Below are positions 1 through 10,789 of a stretch of DNA of 64,000 nt, piece after piece. Numbering within the stretch: position 1 is the stretch's first letter; every line of letters begins with the position of its first letter. The DNA comes from Anaspis maculata. Its lineage: Eukaryota; Arthropoda; Insecta; Coleoptera; Scraptiidae. A program made the position numbers and the translations under genes. A model generated the notes under the pieces. That model did no database searches, was not told the origin of the DNA, and saw nothing but the letters and a program-made list of their open reading frames with translations. Location: positions 16,640,892-16,704,891 of the forward strand of contig OX421964.1 of NCBI GenBank assembly GCA_949128115.1, in the 5' to 3' direction.

Positions 1-400
1 TACTTGCTGTTACCTTCTCCGAGAACTCCCAGATGATTTTCGTGGTCTTCAAGGTTCTTGGACGTCTGCTGCTGGCGATCAAAGTGAGAAAATTTTGCAG
101 GTCGGCCTGAATTTTTGCAGGTCGGCATACTGCCGTTGCTGTCACCTTTCCAAGCACTCCCAGATAATTTTTGTGGTCCTCCAGGTCCTTGGACGATTGC
201 TGTTGGCGATCAAAGTGAGAAAATTTTGCAGGTCGGCAAAAATTCTTGCAGGTCGGCATACAGGCCGTTGCTGTTACCTTCTCCGATCACTTCCAGACAA
301 TTTTTGTGGTCCTCCAGGTCCTTGTACCTTTCCTGCTGGCGACCAAAGTGCGAAATTTTTGCAAGTCGGCAAAAATTTTTACTCACAACCACTATGGTAA
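1..400 (-). repeat. 133-bp satellite, reverse-oriented block
   Basis: About three copies of the unit found at 660-1620, here in the opposite orientation. Recognisable pieces are CAGGTCGGCA, GTGGTCCTCCAGGTCCTTG and GCTGGCGATCAAAGTGAG, in the order expected for the reverse complement. The block runs off the left edge of the window, so its full size is unknown. Long open frames here are a by-product of a stop-poor repeat. Confidence 0.85.
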
Positions 401-659
401 TTGATTCATCACATACCTAGTAGGAGTTCGGGTAGTGACCCATTGCCGACCTCCCGAGAAAGTGAAGAAATGGTAGCTTTAGAAGGAAATCAGTATTTCC
501 TGAACCACGTTTCAGCAAAATTAACGCCTGTAATCCTGCAAGCTGAGTACATGGTTGTGAGTAAATAGTATACATACTCTCGACGGTAAATACATCATTC
601 CTGCTTCGGGCTAGCTCTCTGTGCCCTCAGCAGTAATGATGTATTTCCCGTCTCGGTAT
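401..659. other. Spacer between opposed satellite blocks
   Basis: This 260-bp single-copy-looking sequence separates two blocks of the same satellite that point in opposite directions. It contains an imperfect inverted pair, TACATACTCTCGACGG near 570 and CCGTCTCGGTATGTAATATA near 648, so it may be the loop of a large palindrome. No coding signal is seen. Confidence 0.5.
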
Positions 660-1620
660 GTAATATACTATTGCCGACCTGCAAAAATTTCGCATTTTGG
701 TCGTCGACAGCAAACGTCCAAGGACATGGAGGACAACGAAATTTGACTGGAAGTCCTCGGGGAAGGTGACAGCAACGGCTTGTATGCCGACCTGCAAGAT
801 TTTAGGCCGACCTGCAAAATTTTCTCACTTTGATTGCCAGCAGCAGACGTTCAAGAACCTGGAGGACCACAAAAATTGTTGGGAGTGCTCGCGAAAGGTG
901 ACAGCAACGGCTTGTAGGCCGACCTGCAAGAATTTTTGCCAACCTGCAAAATTTTCTTACTCTGATCGCCAGCAGCAAAAGTCCAAGGACCTGGAGGACC
1001 ACGGAAATTGCTGGGAGTGCTCGCGAAAGGTGACAGCAACGGCTTGTAGGCCGACCTGCAAGAATTTTTGCCGACCTGCAAAATTTTCTCACTTTGATCG
1101 CCAGCAGCAAAAGTCCAAGGACCTGGAGGACCACGAAAATTGTCTGGGAGTGCTCGGGAAAGGTGACAGCAACGGCCTGTAGGCCGACCTGCAAGAATTT
1201 TTGCCGATCTGCAAAATTTTCCCACTTTGGTCGCCAGCAGCAAAAGTCCAAGGACCTGGAGGACCACGAAAATTGTCTGGGAGTGCTCGGGAAAGGTGAC
1301 AGCAACGGCCTGTAGGCCGACCTGCAAGAATTTTTGCCGATCTGCAAAATTTTCCCACTTTGGTCGCCAGCAGCAAAAGTCCAAGGACCTGGAGGACCAC
1401 GAAAATTGTCTGGGAGTGCCCGGGAAAGGTGACAGCAACGGCCTGTAGGCCGACCTGCAAGAATTTTTGCCGACCTGCAAAATTTTCTCACTTTGATCGC
1501 CAGCAGCAAAAGTCCAAGGACCTGGAGGACCACAAAAATGGTCTGGAAGTGCTCGGAGAAGGTGACAGCAACGGCCTGTATACCGACCTGCAAGAATATT
1601 TTGCCGACGTAGAAGGCATA
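660..1620 (+). repeat. 133-bp tandem satellite, forward block
   Basis: About seven head-to-tail units of 131-134 bp. The landmark GTGACAGCAACGGC recurs near 767, 898, 1029, 1162, 1296, 1429 and 1561. Each unit carries GCCGACCTGCAA twice, then TCGCCAGCAGCAAAAGTCC and CTGGAGGACCAC. The central units from about 1030 on are the most alike; the edge units diverge. Because 133 is not a multiple of three, the open frames through the block (up to 284 codons on the minus strand) change frame at each unit and are not evidence of a protein. Confidence 0.9.
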
Positions 1621-1937
1621 TGAGTGGGTAGGTATGTGTTCCACAAGGCAAGTGAATGGGGTATAGGTACGATTTCTGCTGACCTGCAGGCTGGCTGACC
1701 TGCATTTTAGAATTCCCCTTATACCATACCTACAATCCTACGAACCATACCTACCAGTGAAAATGAATGATGGGAAACTCGATCGGAATTATGTACCAAG
1801 TAAAAAAAAAAGCAATTATTGGTGAGTAAGAAGCAGAGCAATTTTTGTTTTTGATTGATTATATCTTTATCTTTTTGATCTGTTCCATAGTAGTGCGTAC
1901 CTGTATTTACACTTTATACAATGCTAGTAAGCAGGTA

Positions 1938-2683
1938 TACAGGGTGTTCATTTGAAAAGTTCTCACCCCTGATTTCTCGCCGCCAAAATTTTTCACAGGA
2001 AAACGCCGAAACAGGTCGATTTTTCTTTCGAGGGGGACATCTAGGACACATACTGCCGAATTTCCGTCTTCAATCCCTTCGCCCACCTCAGCCCACCCTA
2101 CTTTAAAATTTCAAATAATCATGGCATTATTTCGGGCATTACCAATCTTGTGATGCATCAAATGTCGAAGGTTAAACATATTTCTAATTTTTTTTAAACC
2201 AATAACCCTTTTGAAGTAATAAGGTAGGGTACCTATGGGCTATGGGTGAAGGGGTGTGAAGATGAAAATTTGGACATACGCGTCTTAGATGACCCCACTG
2301 AAATAAAAATCGACCTGTTTCCGCTGGAAAGTCTATTTCTTGAGAATCGGAAGTTTATAGGGGAACATTGTTCCTTTCATTGACATATAAAGAGGATTTT
2401 CACAAGAGTTGAGGGGTGGTTTGAAAAAATTAGAAATACGTTTGACGGAAAGAGAATTGTATTGCCTTCAGTTTGATGTATCACAAGATACGTATATAAT
2501 GCTATTTGAAATTTCAAAGTAAGGTGGGGTGGGGAAGAAGGGGTTGAAGATAAAAATTTGGCAGTAGGTATGTGTCCTAGATGTCCCCCTTGAAACAAAA
2601 ATCGACCTGTTTTGGCGTTTTCCACGGAAAAACTTTGGCGGCGAGAAATCAGGGGTGATAACTTTTCAAATGAACACCCTGTA
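1938..2683. mobile_element. Non-autonomous TIR element, TA target, CAGGGTGTTC ends
   Basis: Both ends read TACAGGGTGTTCATTTGAAA and its reverse complement, and the inverted arms extend over about 130 bp, including CTGATTTCTCGCCGCCAAA. The ends abut TA dinucleotides, as expected for Tc1/mariner-type insertion. No transposase is present. Interior stretches (TTCAGTTTGATGTATCACAA, AAGGTGGGGTGGGG) recur in the element at 31391-33030, so both belong to one family or share a nested component. Confidence 0.75.
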
Positions 2684-3652
2684 GGTACTTTTACCTAGTT
2701 GGTACTTTTCACCTTTTCTTCAAGTAATCTTTAGAGGAGAGCGCACTTTTTCAGGGCTCAGAAATCAGAACAGGCTGCAAATTCTATTTAGGTATCCGTG
2801 ATTTAGGTACTTCGGTGTCTCTGCTTCGGTACTTTCTGTGAGCTCTGTTAGTATGTTGTTACTCCAGCTCGGCAGAAAGGTTCCTCAATTCCCTAGTTCC
2901 CGTTCATTGCATGAAAACTTGACCAACTGACAGTATAAAAACTTTTGACTTTGACGGCACCCCTTCACTTCAACCTTTTTCTAAAAGCTTGACACAAACG
3001 TAAACTCACCACAGATGCAAAACGCCGGTGTATTCCTCGTCCGGAAGATCCGAAAACCGCACTTTGAGCACACTGCAAGCCTACAAGTCTGCCAAGACTG
3101 GTTTGCCTCTTTGTACGTCTGGTGGTGGTGCTGATGGAGCACCGCGAGATCGAGGAGAATTCAAACTGCAGCACACAAGAACAACAACGACTTGTGATAG
3201 TTGCGATACAAAGCAAGCTGGGTTTTATATTATAAACAGAGAACAGAATGATAGAAACGGTCTTTCTTTATTCGTTGCCGGGAGGGGACGCTGGATCGAG
3301 ATTATTGGTCCGTTCGAACAACAAAAGAAGTACCTACGACTCTACTAGTGGTTCCAGATTTAAATTTTCAAATGTGCACCGACTACTCACGAATCCAATA
3401 ACAAAGAACTGGAGGATTGTCGGAGTTTCCGCGTATCTTTATTTTTGAAAGGCGTGAATCACGTTTAATTATATTGTCCGTTGGTTTCGCAAATTCGGCT
3501 TTTGTGAGTAATAAACGAGCGCAATGTACAAGTGGTATTATGCCTACCTACAACAACAATGAATCGAAACAGAATTATTGTTGATGCGGACTTTTTAGAT
3601 AGATTAGATGTTATCATTGTGTTTTTATCATATTTTTTAAATGAGTACCTAC
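2684..3652 (+). other. TATA-like box and possible unassigned exon
   Basis: A TATAAAA lies at 2934-2940. About 75 bases downstream, a possible acceptor (CTCACCACAG) precedes an open frame from about 3015 to 3348 that would encode roughly 110 residues, ending in stop TAG. The frame has a fairly even amino-acid mix but no domain I recognise, and no donor is required because it reaches a stop. It could be a last exon, a decayed gene or chance. The remaining bases to 3652 show nothing else. Confidence 0.25.
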
Positions 3653-4221
3653 TTACGGGGTTTATCTGATGCGGCTAAAAATGTTGTTAGCGGGAATCGG
3701 TTTTATTTAATTTTTTTCGTCAAGTAGAAACTCCTCCAAAAAGAAAATGTACGAGCATTGCTATCAAATTTTGAAAATCTCCAAAAATTTTGAAAAATTT
3801 TTGATTTTGATTTTTGAAAATTTAAAAACTAGATAGCATCTACAATGCATCTTTCCTCAAGAAAGTCGCATACCAAATTTGAGCTTCAATTTTCAAAAAA
3901 AAGGTACCTACCAAAAATAATTTCTACTAATTCACTTTTTCATGTCTACGAGAAATCATTTTTGGTACCTTTTTTTTTTGGAAATAGAAAGTTCAAATTT
4001 GGCATGCGACTTTCTTGAGGAAAGATGTCTGGTCGATGCTATCTAGTTTTTGAATTTTCAAAAATCATGATGAAAAATTATCAAAAATTTTTGAAAATTT
4101 TCAAAGTTTGATAGCAATGCCCGTACATTTTCCTTTTGGAGGAGTTTCTACTTGACGAAAAAAAACTATATAAAACCGATTCCCGTCGACAATTTTTTTA
4201 GTGGCATCAGAAACCCCTTAA
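3653..4221. mobile_element. Foldback MITE, ~570 bp
   Basis: Two inverted arms of about 260 bp meet at a short loop near 3930. Ends are GGGGTTTATCTGATGC and GCATCAGAAACCCC, flanked by TTA and TTAA. Arms share TAGAAACTCCTCCAAAA and GACTTTCTTGAGGAAAGATG with a few mismatches. There is no coding capacity. A PIF/Harbinger-like or piggyBac-like origin is possible from the TTA(A) flanks but not shown. Confidence 0.8.
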
Positions 4222-4376
4222 TATGTGTTTCTCAAACTTGGAATCCCCGCGGAATAAAGATAAATATAGTGAGGCGCCACAGAGGAAAGGGAGCTCGCAT
4301 CAAAATACAAAATGTGCCTATACAGGTGTCCCAGCTAAAACAATCCAGCGCGATTTTTTCAGAAAATATCAGGATA

Positions 4377-5163
4377 ACAAAAACAAGCGAATATGCCTCA
4401 TGGGCATGAGGCTCAGTAGCGCACTTCCTTTTTGGAGGATTAGTGAACGCAAGATGTTAAGTGATTAGGGTTCTACAGTCTTGGGCAAAAAATTGCAATA
4501 TGGCGGCCAAAATATCGACAGAATCATGAAATTCGGCTTGAAAATCAAAATGATCGTACTAGACAAGGGTAAGTTCCAAGTTTCATGAAAATCGTTCCAC
4601 TAACAAGAGATTTCAATATGGCAGCCAAGATGGCGGCAGAATTATGAAACTCAGCTTGAAAATAGGAATGATCGTACAAGACAAGCGTAACTCTCAAGTT
4701 TCATGAAAATCCTTCCACTTATAAGAGATTTCAATATGGCGGCCAAGATGGTGGAGCAATCATGAAATTTGGCTTGAAAATAAGAATGATCGTACTAGAC
4801 AAGGGTAAGTTTCAAGTTTCATGACAATCGTTCCACTAATAAGAAATTTCAATATGGCAGCCAAGATGGCGGCCGAATTATGAAAGCCAACCTGCCTATT
4901 TGGTCCTTGAGGACCTAAGCTATCCACCGGATAAAGTTCAATCTTCAAGGGCTGTAGCTTTATTTCCCGAGGAGAAGTTCAACTTCATCGAAGTGCACAG
5001 GAGATCTCTGTTTTTTGAGAATAATGATAACGATGTATGGATAACAAAAATAGTGCCCATTGGCCACCCTTGGGGACATCAGCTATTAATCGGAAAAAAG
5101 TTTCAAGACTCTTGTTTCAATTCTCGAGAAGGAGTACAGCGTCTTAATTTCTGCACGGACTCG

Positions 5164-5202
<39 letters not shown>

Positions 5203-6343
5203 CGGCCACATAAGCGTCATTCTGTTACTTATATAAAAAAATGTTCTCCAACTGATTTCGACCTCCTGAACACTAATATCGGGTTCACTTTTGAATTGGA
5301 ACATTTCTTTTTTATCGAAAAACCGACAAAATGGTAGCCTTGTCACATGATTTTTAGTGATACCTACCTACTTTTTTTTTGTTATTGAGCGAACATCTTT
5401 CGTAATTTGAGTGCTATAATCCTTCAGGTACCTAGTATTGACTATTTCAAAATGTTCAATTACTATTTCGGCACGTCTGATTTTAAATTTGTAGGGTCGT
5501 GTAATATGCGCCGAGCCGTGGCTTTGCGGTCGTTTTCAAAAATTGATAACAATTGACCCAACGGTCGGATCGAAGTGGGGTTTTTGTCAAAAGAAAGTTC
5601 AAATTGTTCTCTAAATATAATGCCGTACATGCAGTGATGTATTTCATTAAGAAATTGTAGTTGCCTACATATCGCAACTTTCTACATCTTACCGCGAATG
5701 CCAGCACTTGATCGGCGAAGCCGCCTACACCAAAATGTTATTTTTGTAATTGTTCATGATTATTTCGGCAAAATTTTTATTGATTCGCGTACCAAGGCCA
5801 TGAGCTACCCATTCGAGTTGAAATATTTTCTGTATTGAATTTCGTTTTGTTCGGAGGAAAGGATATCAAGCACCAGCAAGCAACGAATAAATCATTTGCG
5901 GCCGAGCCATAGTTTCGGAGTCATTTTCAAAAATTAATAACTACTAATCGGCACCTCGCACCGATGTGAAATTTTCATTAAAATAAAGTTCAAATCATTC
6001 TCTAAATATAACTCCGCATATGTATTATGGTAAAATGATAAGATCGGGTACTTCCTCGCATGTGATAACTTTCGAGATCAGGCCGGCTTCTGAAATGCAT
6101 CATTCAACGGCGATGCCGCGTCACACTAAATTGTTATTATTGTCATTGTTTATTATTATTTCGTCAAGATTTTTCTTGGTTCGGGATACAAGGTCATGAG
6201 CTACCCAATGGAGTAAAAATGTTTCGCAAAAACCTTTTCGTCTAGGACTAGATGCGGGGACGGACGGACGGACGGACGGACGGACGGACGGACGGACGGA
6301 CAAAGCGAGGACAAAAGCGCCTTCCCGTTTGGAGAAGTGCGCT
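4377..6343 (+). repeat. Interspersed ~1.96-kb repeat, copy 1
   Basis: Nearly identical to 49428-51389 and more distantly related to 23530-24490. The shared segment starts at AACAAGCGAATATGCC and ends at AAGTGCGCTAAAAAT; GTAGCGCACTTCC near the start and GGAGAAGTGCGCTA at the end form short terminal inverted repeats. Inside are four ~118-bp tandem units (4495-4870), a (GACA)n run near 5163-5200, a (GGAC)n run near 6257-6301 and a ~390-bp internal duplication marked by AGGCCATGAGCTACCCATT. No transposase or RT frame is seen. Confidence 0.85.
4495..4870 (+). repeat. Four ~118-bp subrepeats with AAGATGGCGGC core
   Basis: Units start near 4495, 4615, 4733 and 4851. Each carries TTTCAATATGGCGGCCAAGA or a variant and TTTCATGAAAATCGTTCCAC. 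The AAGATGGC core matches the reverse complement of the Pho/YY1 consensus GCCATNTT; actual binding is unknown. Confidence 0.8.
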
Positions 6344-7035
6344 AAAAATTCAATTGGAGACAAGCCTGATCTTTTAGCTTTCTTTTGAGGGGGCGCGGAT
6401 GCTTGTAGATGCTCTAGTTTCCAAGAAAATGCAATTTGAATCTGGTGAGTCACAAGAATTCAAAAATTCATGACCGACAAAAGAAAATACTTCAGATGAA
6501 AAAAAATCCTCTTTCTCTGGGCTTTCCATTGATGTGTCGCCGTTGTCTGTACCTGGCCCAATAAGCCAGAAATTCTGCCTTAAAGTTCAGCAAACACAAT
6601 AATCGGAATTCATAACGACGTCACCGATCACACACTTGTTGATTTTCACATCAGCCAGTATTCATTGCTATGGTGAATCCAGGTATGTTAAGTGAAGAAG
6701 TCGTAGTAACGGCTATTTCTGGCTTATTGAGCTAGGTACGGATATTGGCGACACATCAATGGAAAGCTCAGAGAAAGAGGTTTTTTTTTTCTCATCCGAA
6801 TTATTCTCTTTCGTCGGTCATGAATTTTCGAATCCTTATTGTGAATTGCCAAATTCAAATTGCATTTTCTTGGAAACTAGAGCATCTACAAGCATCCGCG
6901 CCCCCTCAAAAGAAAGCTAAAAGATCAGGCTTCTCTTCAATTGAAATTTTGTTGTTGCTGCCTTGATATTTTCTGAGAAAATCGCGCTAGATTGTTTTAG
7001 CTGGGACACCTGTATAGCCCATACACTTTTATTTT

Positions 7036-7175
7036 CAGTAGAATGACTTTTTGGAGCAAAAATAAAGTGACAAGCTGAGGGGCTACGACTACGGCTGATG
7101 GCACCTGCAAAGTTTTGGAGTGAAACTATCAGCGGCCATCGGCCGTATTTTCTGCCGTAAAAAGTCATTCTACTG
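7036..7175. mobile_element. Short MITE, CAGTAGAATGACTTTTTGGAG ends (copy 1)
   Basis: Inverted ends CAGTAGAATGACTTTT and AAAAGTCATTCTACTG enclose about 100 bp that includes GGCACCTGCAAAGTTTTGG. A second copy lies at 41362-41527, with the same ends and interior, inserted at the start of a satellite array. Confidence 0.8.
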
Positions 7176-7225
7176 AAAATAGGAAGTGTATATAAGTATT
7201 ATGTGATAGATAGGTATAATGGGAT

Positions 7226-8142
7226 CAGGGCCGGGCCTAGCAGGCGTGCAGTGCGTGTCTGCACGCAGGCGGCAAGTCATAGGGGCCGAGGGGCGGCAAT
7301 ATACAGGATGGAAACTTTAACCTATTCAAATTCAGTAATTGAGTAACAAAAACATTTCGCCAAAAACCTCGCACAGGTCGATTTTCAAGTTTAAAATGCC
7401 ACATTTTGATACCGTCCACGTGACCTTGACAATGCCAGGGGCGGCGCAAGGGACAGAAGGGGTTAAAAAAATGCCATTTTTATCTTCGTTAGAATCTCTA
7501 TCTAACCTAGAAAAACAATTGAAATCCTGCCTCACAAAAAAAAAATGACGTTCAAAAGGTCTTCGTTCCTGTCAAAAAGGTGGCATTTTCTTGAAATCTG
7601 AAGCAAGTACTACCTGTTGAGCCATCTTAGCTTTTAACACACAGATAATGTGACCTATCGACCTTGACAACACCAATGGCGGCGAAAGGGGAAAAAAATG
7701 CCACCTTTTTGATAGGAACCGTGATACTTACTGACTTTTGAACGCCGCCATTTTTTTTTTGTTGAGCATCAGGATCTCAATTATTTTTATAGGTTAGATA
7801 GAGAATCGAACAAAGATAAAAATGCTTTTTTTGACCTGTCATTGTATTTAAAAAAAGGGCTCTTGCACCTTGCGCCGCCCCTGGCATTGTCATGGTCGTG
7901 TAACTGATACCAAAATGTGGTATTTTGAATTTAAAAATCGTCGTGTCTCAAGGGTTTTGGTAAAATGGTTTTAGTTGAAACAGGTGGAAACAGGTTGAAG
8001 TTTCCACCCTGTATAATGAAGTTGAATTTCAAAGGATTCTTTTCATTCCCGTATTTAGGCAGGGGGGGGTCTCCACTGCTTGTGAAGGGGGCGGCAATTT
8101 TTCGCTGGCGCGCAGGCGGCAAATAGACCAGGCCCGGCCCTG
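7226..8142. mobile_element. hAT-like non-autonomous element with 8-bp TSD
   Basis: Ends are CAGGGCCGGGCCT and AGGCCCGGCCCTG. A perfect 8-bp duplication AATGGGAT flanks it at 7218-7225 and 8143-8150, the hallmark of hAT insertion. The subterminal arms share GCGGGCAGGCGGCAA-like sequence. The interior is taken up by another TIR element (7302-8013) and there is no transposase. Confidence 0.9.
7302..8013. mobile_element. TIR element nested inside the hAT-like element
   Basis: Ends are TACAGGATGGAAACTT and AAGTTTCCACCCTGTA, with TA at both borders. Arms share CCACATTTTGATACCGT and GACAATGCCAGGGGCGGCGC, giving a ~150-bp inverted repeat. It belongs to the CAGGGTG-ended TA-target group common in this window and interrupts the hAT-like element, so it is younger. 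Confidence 0.75.
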
Positions 8143-9054
8143 AATGGGATATACATCCAGTAGTTCAGTGTAAAATGAGGATTTTAACTTGCAAATAATT
8201 TAGTCCGGGGCATGGCGTCCGGGGGCATTGGGTCAGGTCAAAAAAGGCTTGGACGTGTGCAACTTCGTGAAGATATGTAGAGTCATGTCTTAATCGATTC
8301 CTGGGCGATCAAGGACCATGAAAAATTATGGTGGAATATTGACATCTGCTGCAGGCAAATATGGTGGAGGCGCCAAAATGGGCTTCATCTGGTAATAAGA
8401 AACTGGCTCTAGCTCGTTTTGTTTTTCAACGGATTTCTACATCTAGAACGTCATTTTGTAGACAAAAGAATTCTCTTCTTGTTTATTCATACCTAAATTC
8501 ACAAACGTCATTTCGGAAAACTGTCAAAATTGTCCTCAAGCAATTTGCTAGATTCCAGCCTTTTTTGAAGGTTATCCGATATTTTTTAAACTTGGGAGTA
8601 TACAGGGTGATTCACCACCAAATGGACATAGCCTAAGGGTAGGTCCAGTTTTACTAGGCGAACCAGGATCTGGCTTTGAAATTTTTCTAACATTGTTTGT
8701 TTCGAAGTTACAGGGTGATTCATGTATGTTGTCGAATTTTTTGACAAGCCGTATCTTCAGAACAACCGAATGGATTGTATTGAAATTTTGTGGGTTGATT
8801 CTTCCATTGATATCTGACACATCGCTCTATCAAACAGTTTGAAGTTTCCAGGGCTGGTCTTTAAAAAAAACTCCAAAGCTTTTTTCTAAAGAAAAACATT
8901 CTGTATGCATATTTTTTAAATTTCATTTTCAAAATCGGAGACTACATCAAACATGCTAATAATATCGCAAAAAAAATTGCTTGGCACCATTGAGCTGTCA
9001 AGAAAATTTTGACAATCGCAAGATTTTTGAGGTTGGGATTTTTTCTAGATTGAT

Positions 9055-9375
9055 ATTTTCAAATACTTGCAAATGATCTATTATGACCCTGAATTTCAGC
9101 CGTTTTGTCAAACACATGAAAATGACATTTTTCTCGTTTTCTCAGAAGTAACAAAAAATTTCATCAAAATTTTCAAAAAAAATTTGATACGTTCCTCAAA
9201 ATTAGCTCAATTTGGGATAGAAGTGAAGCTGAGGGACGTTACAATAATTGTTTTTAAATTCGGCTGAAACTTTTTGTTACTACAGAGAAAACGAGAAAAA
9301 TGTCATTTTTATTTTTATGACGAAATGGCTGAAATTTGGGGCCATAATAAATCATTTGTAAATATTTTGAAATAC
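9055..9375. repeat. Inner inverted repeat, ~320 bp
   Basis: GATATTTTCAAATACTTGCA at 9051 is matched by the reverse complement at about 9350-9372, and ATGACATTTTTCTCGTTTTC pairs with GAAAACGAGAAAAATGTCAT. It is probably a separate small MITE inserted in the 8599-9731 element. Confidence 0.65.
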
Positions 9376-9642
9376 AGTAATGTATGGATAATCCGAACCC
9401 TCTATAATCCGAACTACTCTATAATCCGAACACCCCAATTGTGTAAAATGATATCTATAATCCGAACCCCTGTATCCTGTAATCCGAACTGTTACTTATT
9501 TTCTTTTGTGCGTGCGCGCGCACCTTCCGAAGGAGTACTGAACATTTTGTGCAAGCTTAAAAGTCTCAACTTGCATTATAAGCTGTATTTGAATCATGTC
9601 TTCAACATGGAAGCAGGTCACGTTGACTCTTCAACAAAAAGC
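9376..9642 (+). pseudogene. 5' fragment of a pogo/Tigger-type transposon
   Basis: The fragment begins with repeats of ATAATCCGAAC, the kind of terminal sequence seen in pogo/Tigger elements. An ATG at 9596-9598 opens a frame beginning MSSTWKQVTLTLQQKADIF, which resembles the start of a CENP-B/pogo helix-turn-helix domain (an LTL-x-x-K-x-x-I motif). After about 16 codons the frame runs straight into the terminal repeat of the 8599-9731 element, so the rest of the transposase is missing. The family assignment is inference from a short stretch. Confidence 0.45.
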
Positions 9643-9739
9643 TGATATTTTCAAAGCCAGATCCAGGTTCGCTTGGAAAAACTGGACCTGCCTTTGAGCT
9701 ATGTCCATTTGGTGGTGAATCACCCTGTATGTATAAGAT

Positions 9740-10640
9740 CTTGAAGTGCCTTTTTCGAATTTCCACTTTTTCACTTCGTATCCTCGCCGTTTTGGCCGCC
9801 ATATTGAAAATATGGCGCCCAAAAAGAGTCTTTTGTCAATATCTTCATTTCAGTCAATGTGAAGTGGGAGCATTTATATGCGAATGGAAGCTCATTCAAT
9901 TCTCTACAATTTGACACCCTACACGCGTACGTGCTACTTCCGGTTCTTGGGTTATCTTAGCTTCGCTTAGCTTAGCTTCTTAGGTTCGCTTAGCTTTGCG
10001 TCAGTCACTTTTCTTTATCGTTTTTGCCTGCCGCACATGCCGCATCATGACGTATTTTCTATTACCGAACCACGGATAATGAATTATTTTTGAATTGAGT
10101 CATAAATCAACAGCAGAAACACCGAATTTGAAGACGCAAAATACCGCAGACATCACAACTACCCGAAACTCGCGACATGGCAGCTGTGAACTTGGCAAAC
10201 GAATCTGAAAGACCGCGTAAACGCGAATGCTGTGGGTCTAGAAGTGCCAACCTGCCAGAAATAAATTGGCAGACAGCCGTTCTCAAACAATCTAGGTACC
10301 CGACTTATGAACGCGAACACATATTGATAACAGTATCTTTCATTTATAAACGAACATTATATTGCCCAGGATTTGCATAACGGCGCACCCGGTATGTCTC
10401 GGTTTAACCGATTCAACGGCGCACCCAGTACTTCATCATGGACGCTCCTAGATGCTCCATTCTAACCCCTTCTATTGCAAATGAACTTTGAAACGGAAAA
10501 TTTGTAAAAAAAAAACTATAGAATTGCGGAAAAACATGTGCTCTTCCGGGGCAACGGCAACTGGTTGCCGCTTTAGTACTGGAGACCGTTAAACATAAAG
10601 GGCCGTATTCATATCTTGCTTTTAAGCTAAAAGCGCATTT
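9740..10640. other. No confident gene; one short unassigned frame
   Basis: A frame at 10177-10380 starts MAAVNLANESERPRKRECCG and could encode 67 residues, but nothing in it is recognisable and no splice context supports it. GGGCCGTATTCATA near 10601 resembles one end of a Harbinger-type MITE; no partner end is found. Confidence 0.3.
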
Positions 10641-10641
10641 A

Positions 10642-10781
10642 GAGGTGCGCTTTTAGGGGCTGTCTGTTCATATTTGAGTTTTCAAAAATACATATTACAA
10701 TTGAACGGCTGTATGTATTTAATTGTAATATGTAATTTTGAACACTCAAACATAAATGGATTGCCCCTAAAAGCGCACCTC
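10642..10781. mobile_element. Hairpin MITE, 140 bp
   Basis: Nearly perfect 60-bp arms: GAGGTGCGCTTTTAGGGGC pairs with GCCCCTAAAAGCGCACCTC, continuing through CATATTACAATT and AATTGTAATATG, around a ~20-base loop. Confidence 0.8.
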
Positions 10782-10789
10782 GCCAAAAT

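Larger units (their letters stand above)
4320..7015. mobile_element. Foldback element with ACAGGTGTCCCAG ends, split by insertion
   Basis: The left end (TACAGGTGTCCCAGCTAAAA) is matched in reverse at 6976-7014. The arms continue across 4321-4376 plus 6344-6590 on the left and 6710-7014 on the right, sharing AAGCCTGATCTTTTAGC and GCATCTACAAGCATCCGCGC. The interspersed repeat at 4377-6343 sits inside the left arm and must have inserted later. Without it the element would be about 730 bp. Confidence 0.75.
8599..9731. mobile_element. TIR element with CAGGGTGATTCACCACC ends
   Basis: Ends read TACAGGGTGATTCACCACC and its reverse complement, with ~85-bp arms that include GAACCAGGATCTGGCTTTGA. TA flanks fit a Tc1/mariner-type target. 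It contains a second inverted repeat (9055-9375) and a fragment of a pogo-like transposon (9376-9642). It encodes no complete protein. Confidence 0.8.

Noticed and set aside
802..1705. Two minus-strand open frames of about 280 codons
   Set aside because: They run through 133-bp satellite units in shifting frames; a stop-poor repeat explains them.
5163..5200. Open frame through the (GACA)n run
   Set aside because: Microsatellite-derived, and repeated in the second copy with a different repeat number.
4377..6343. Helitron, because of a hairpin near one end
   Set aside because: There is no CTRR after the hairpin and no TC start at the other end.
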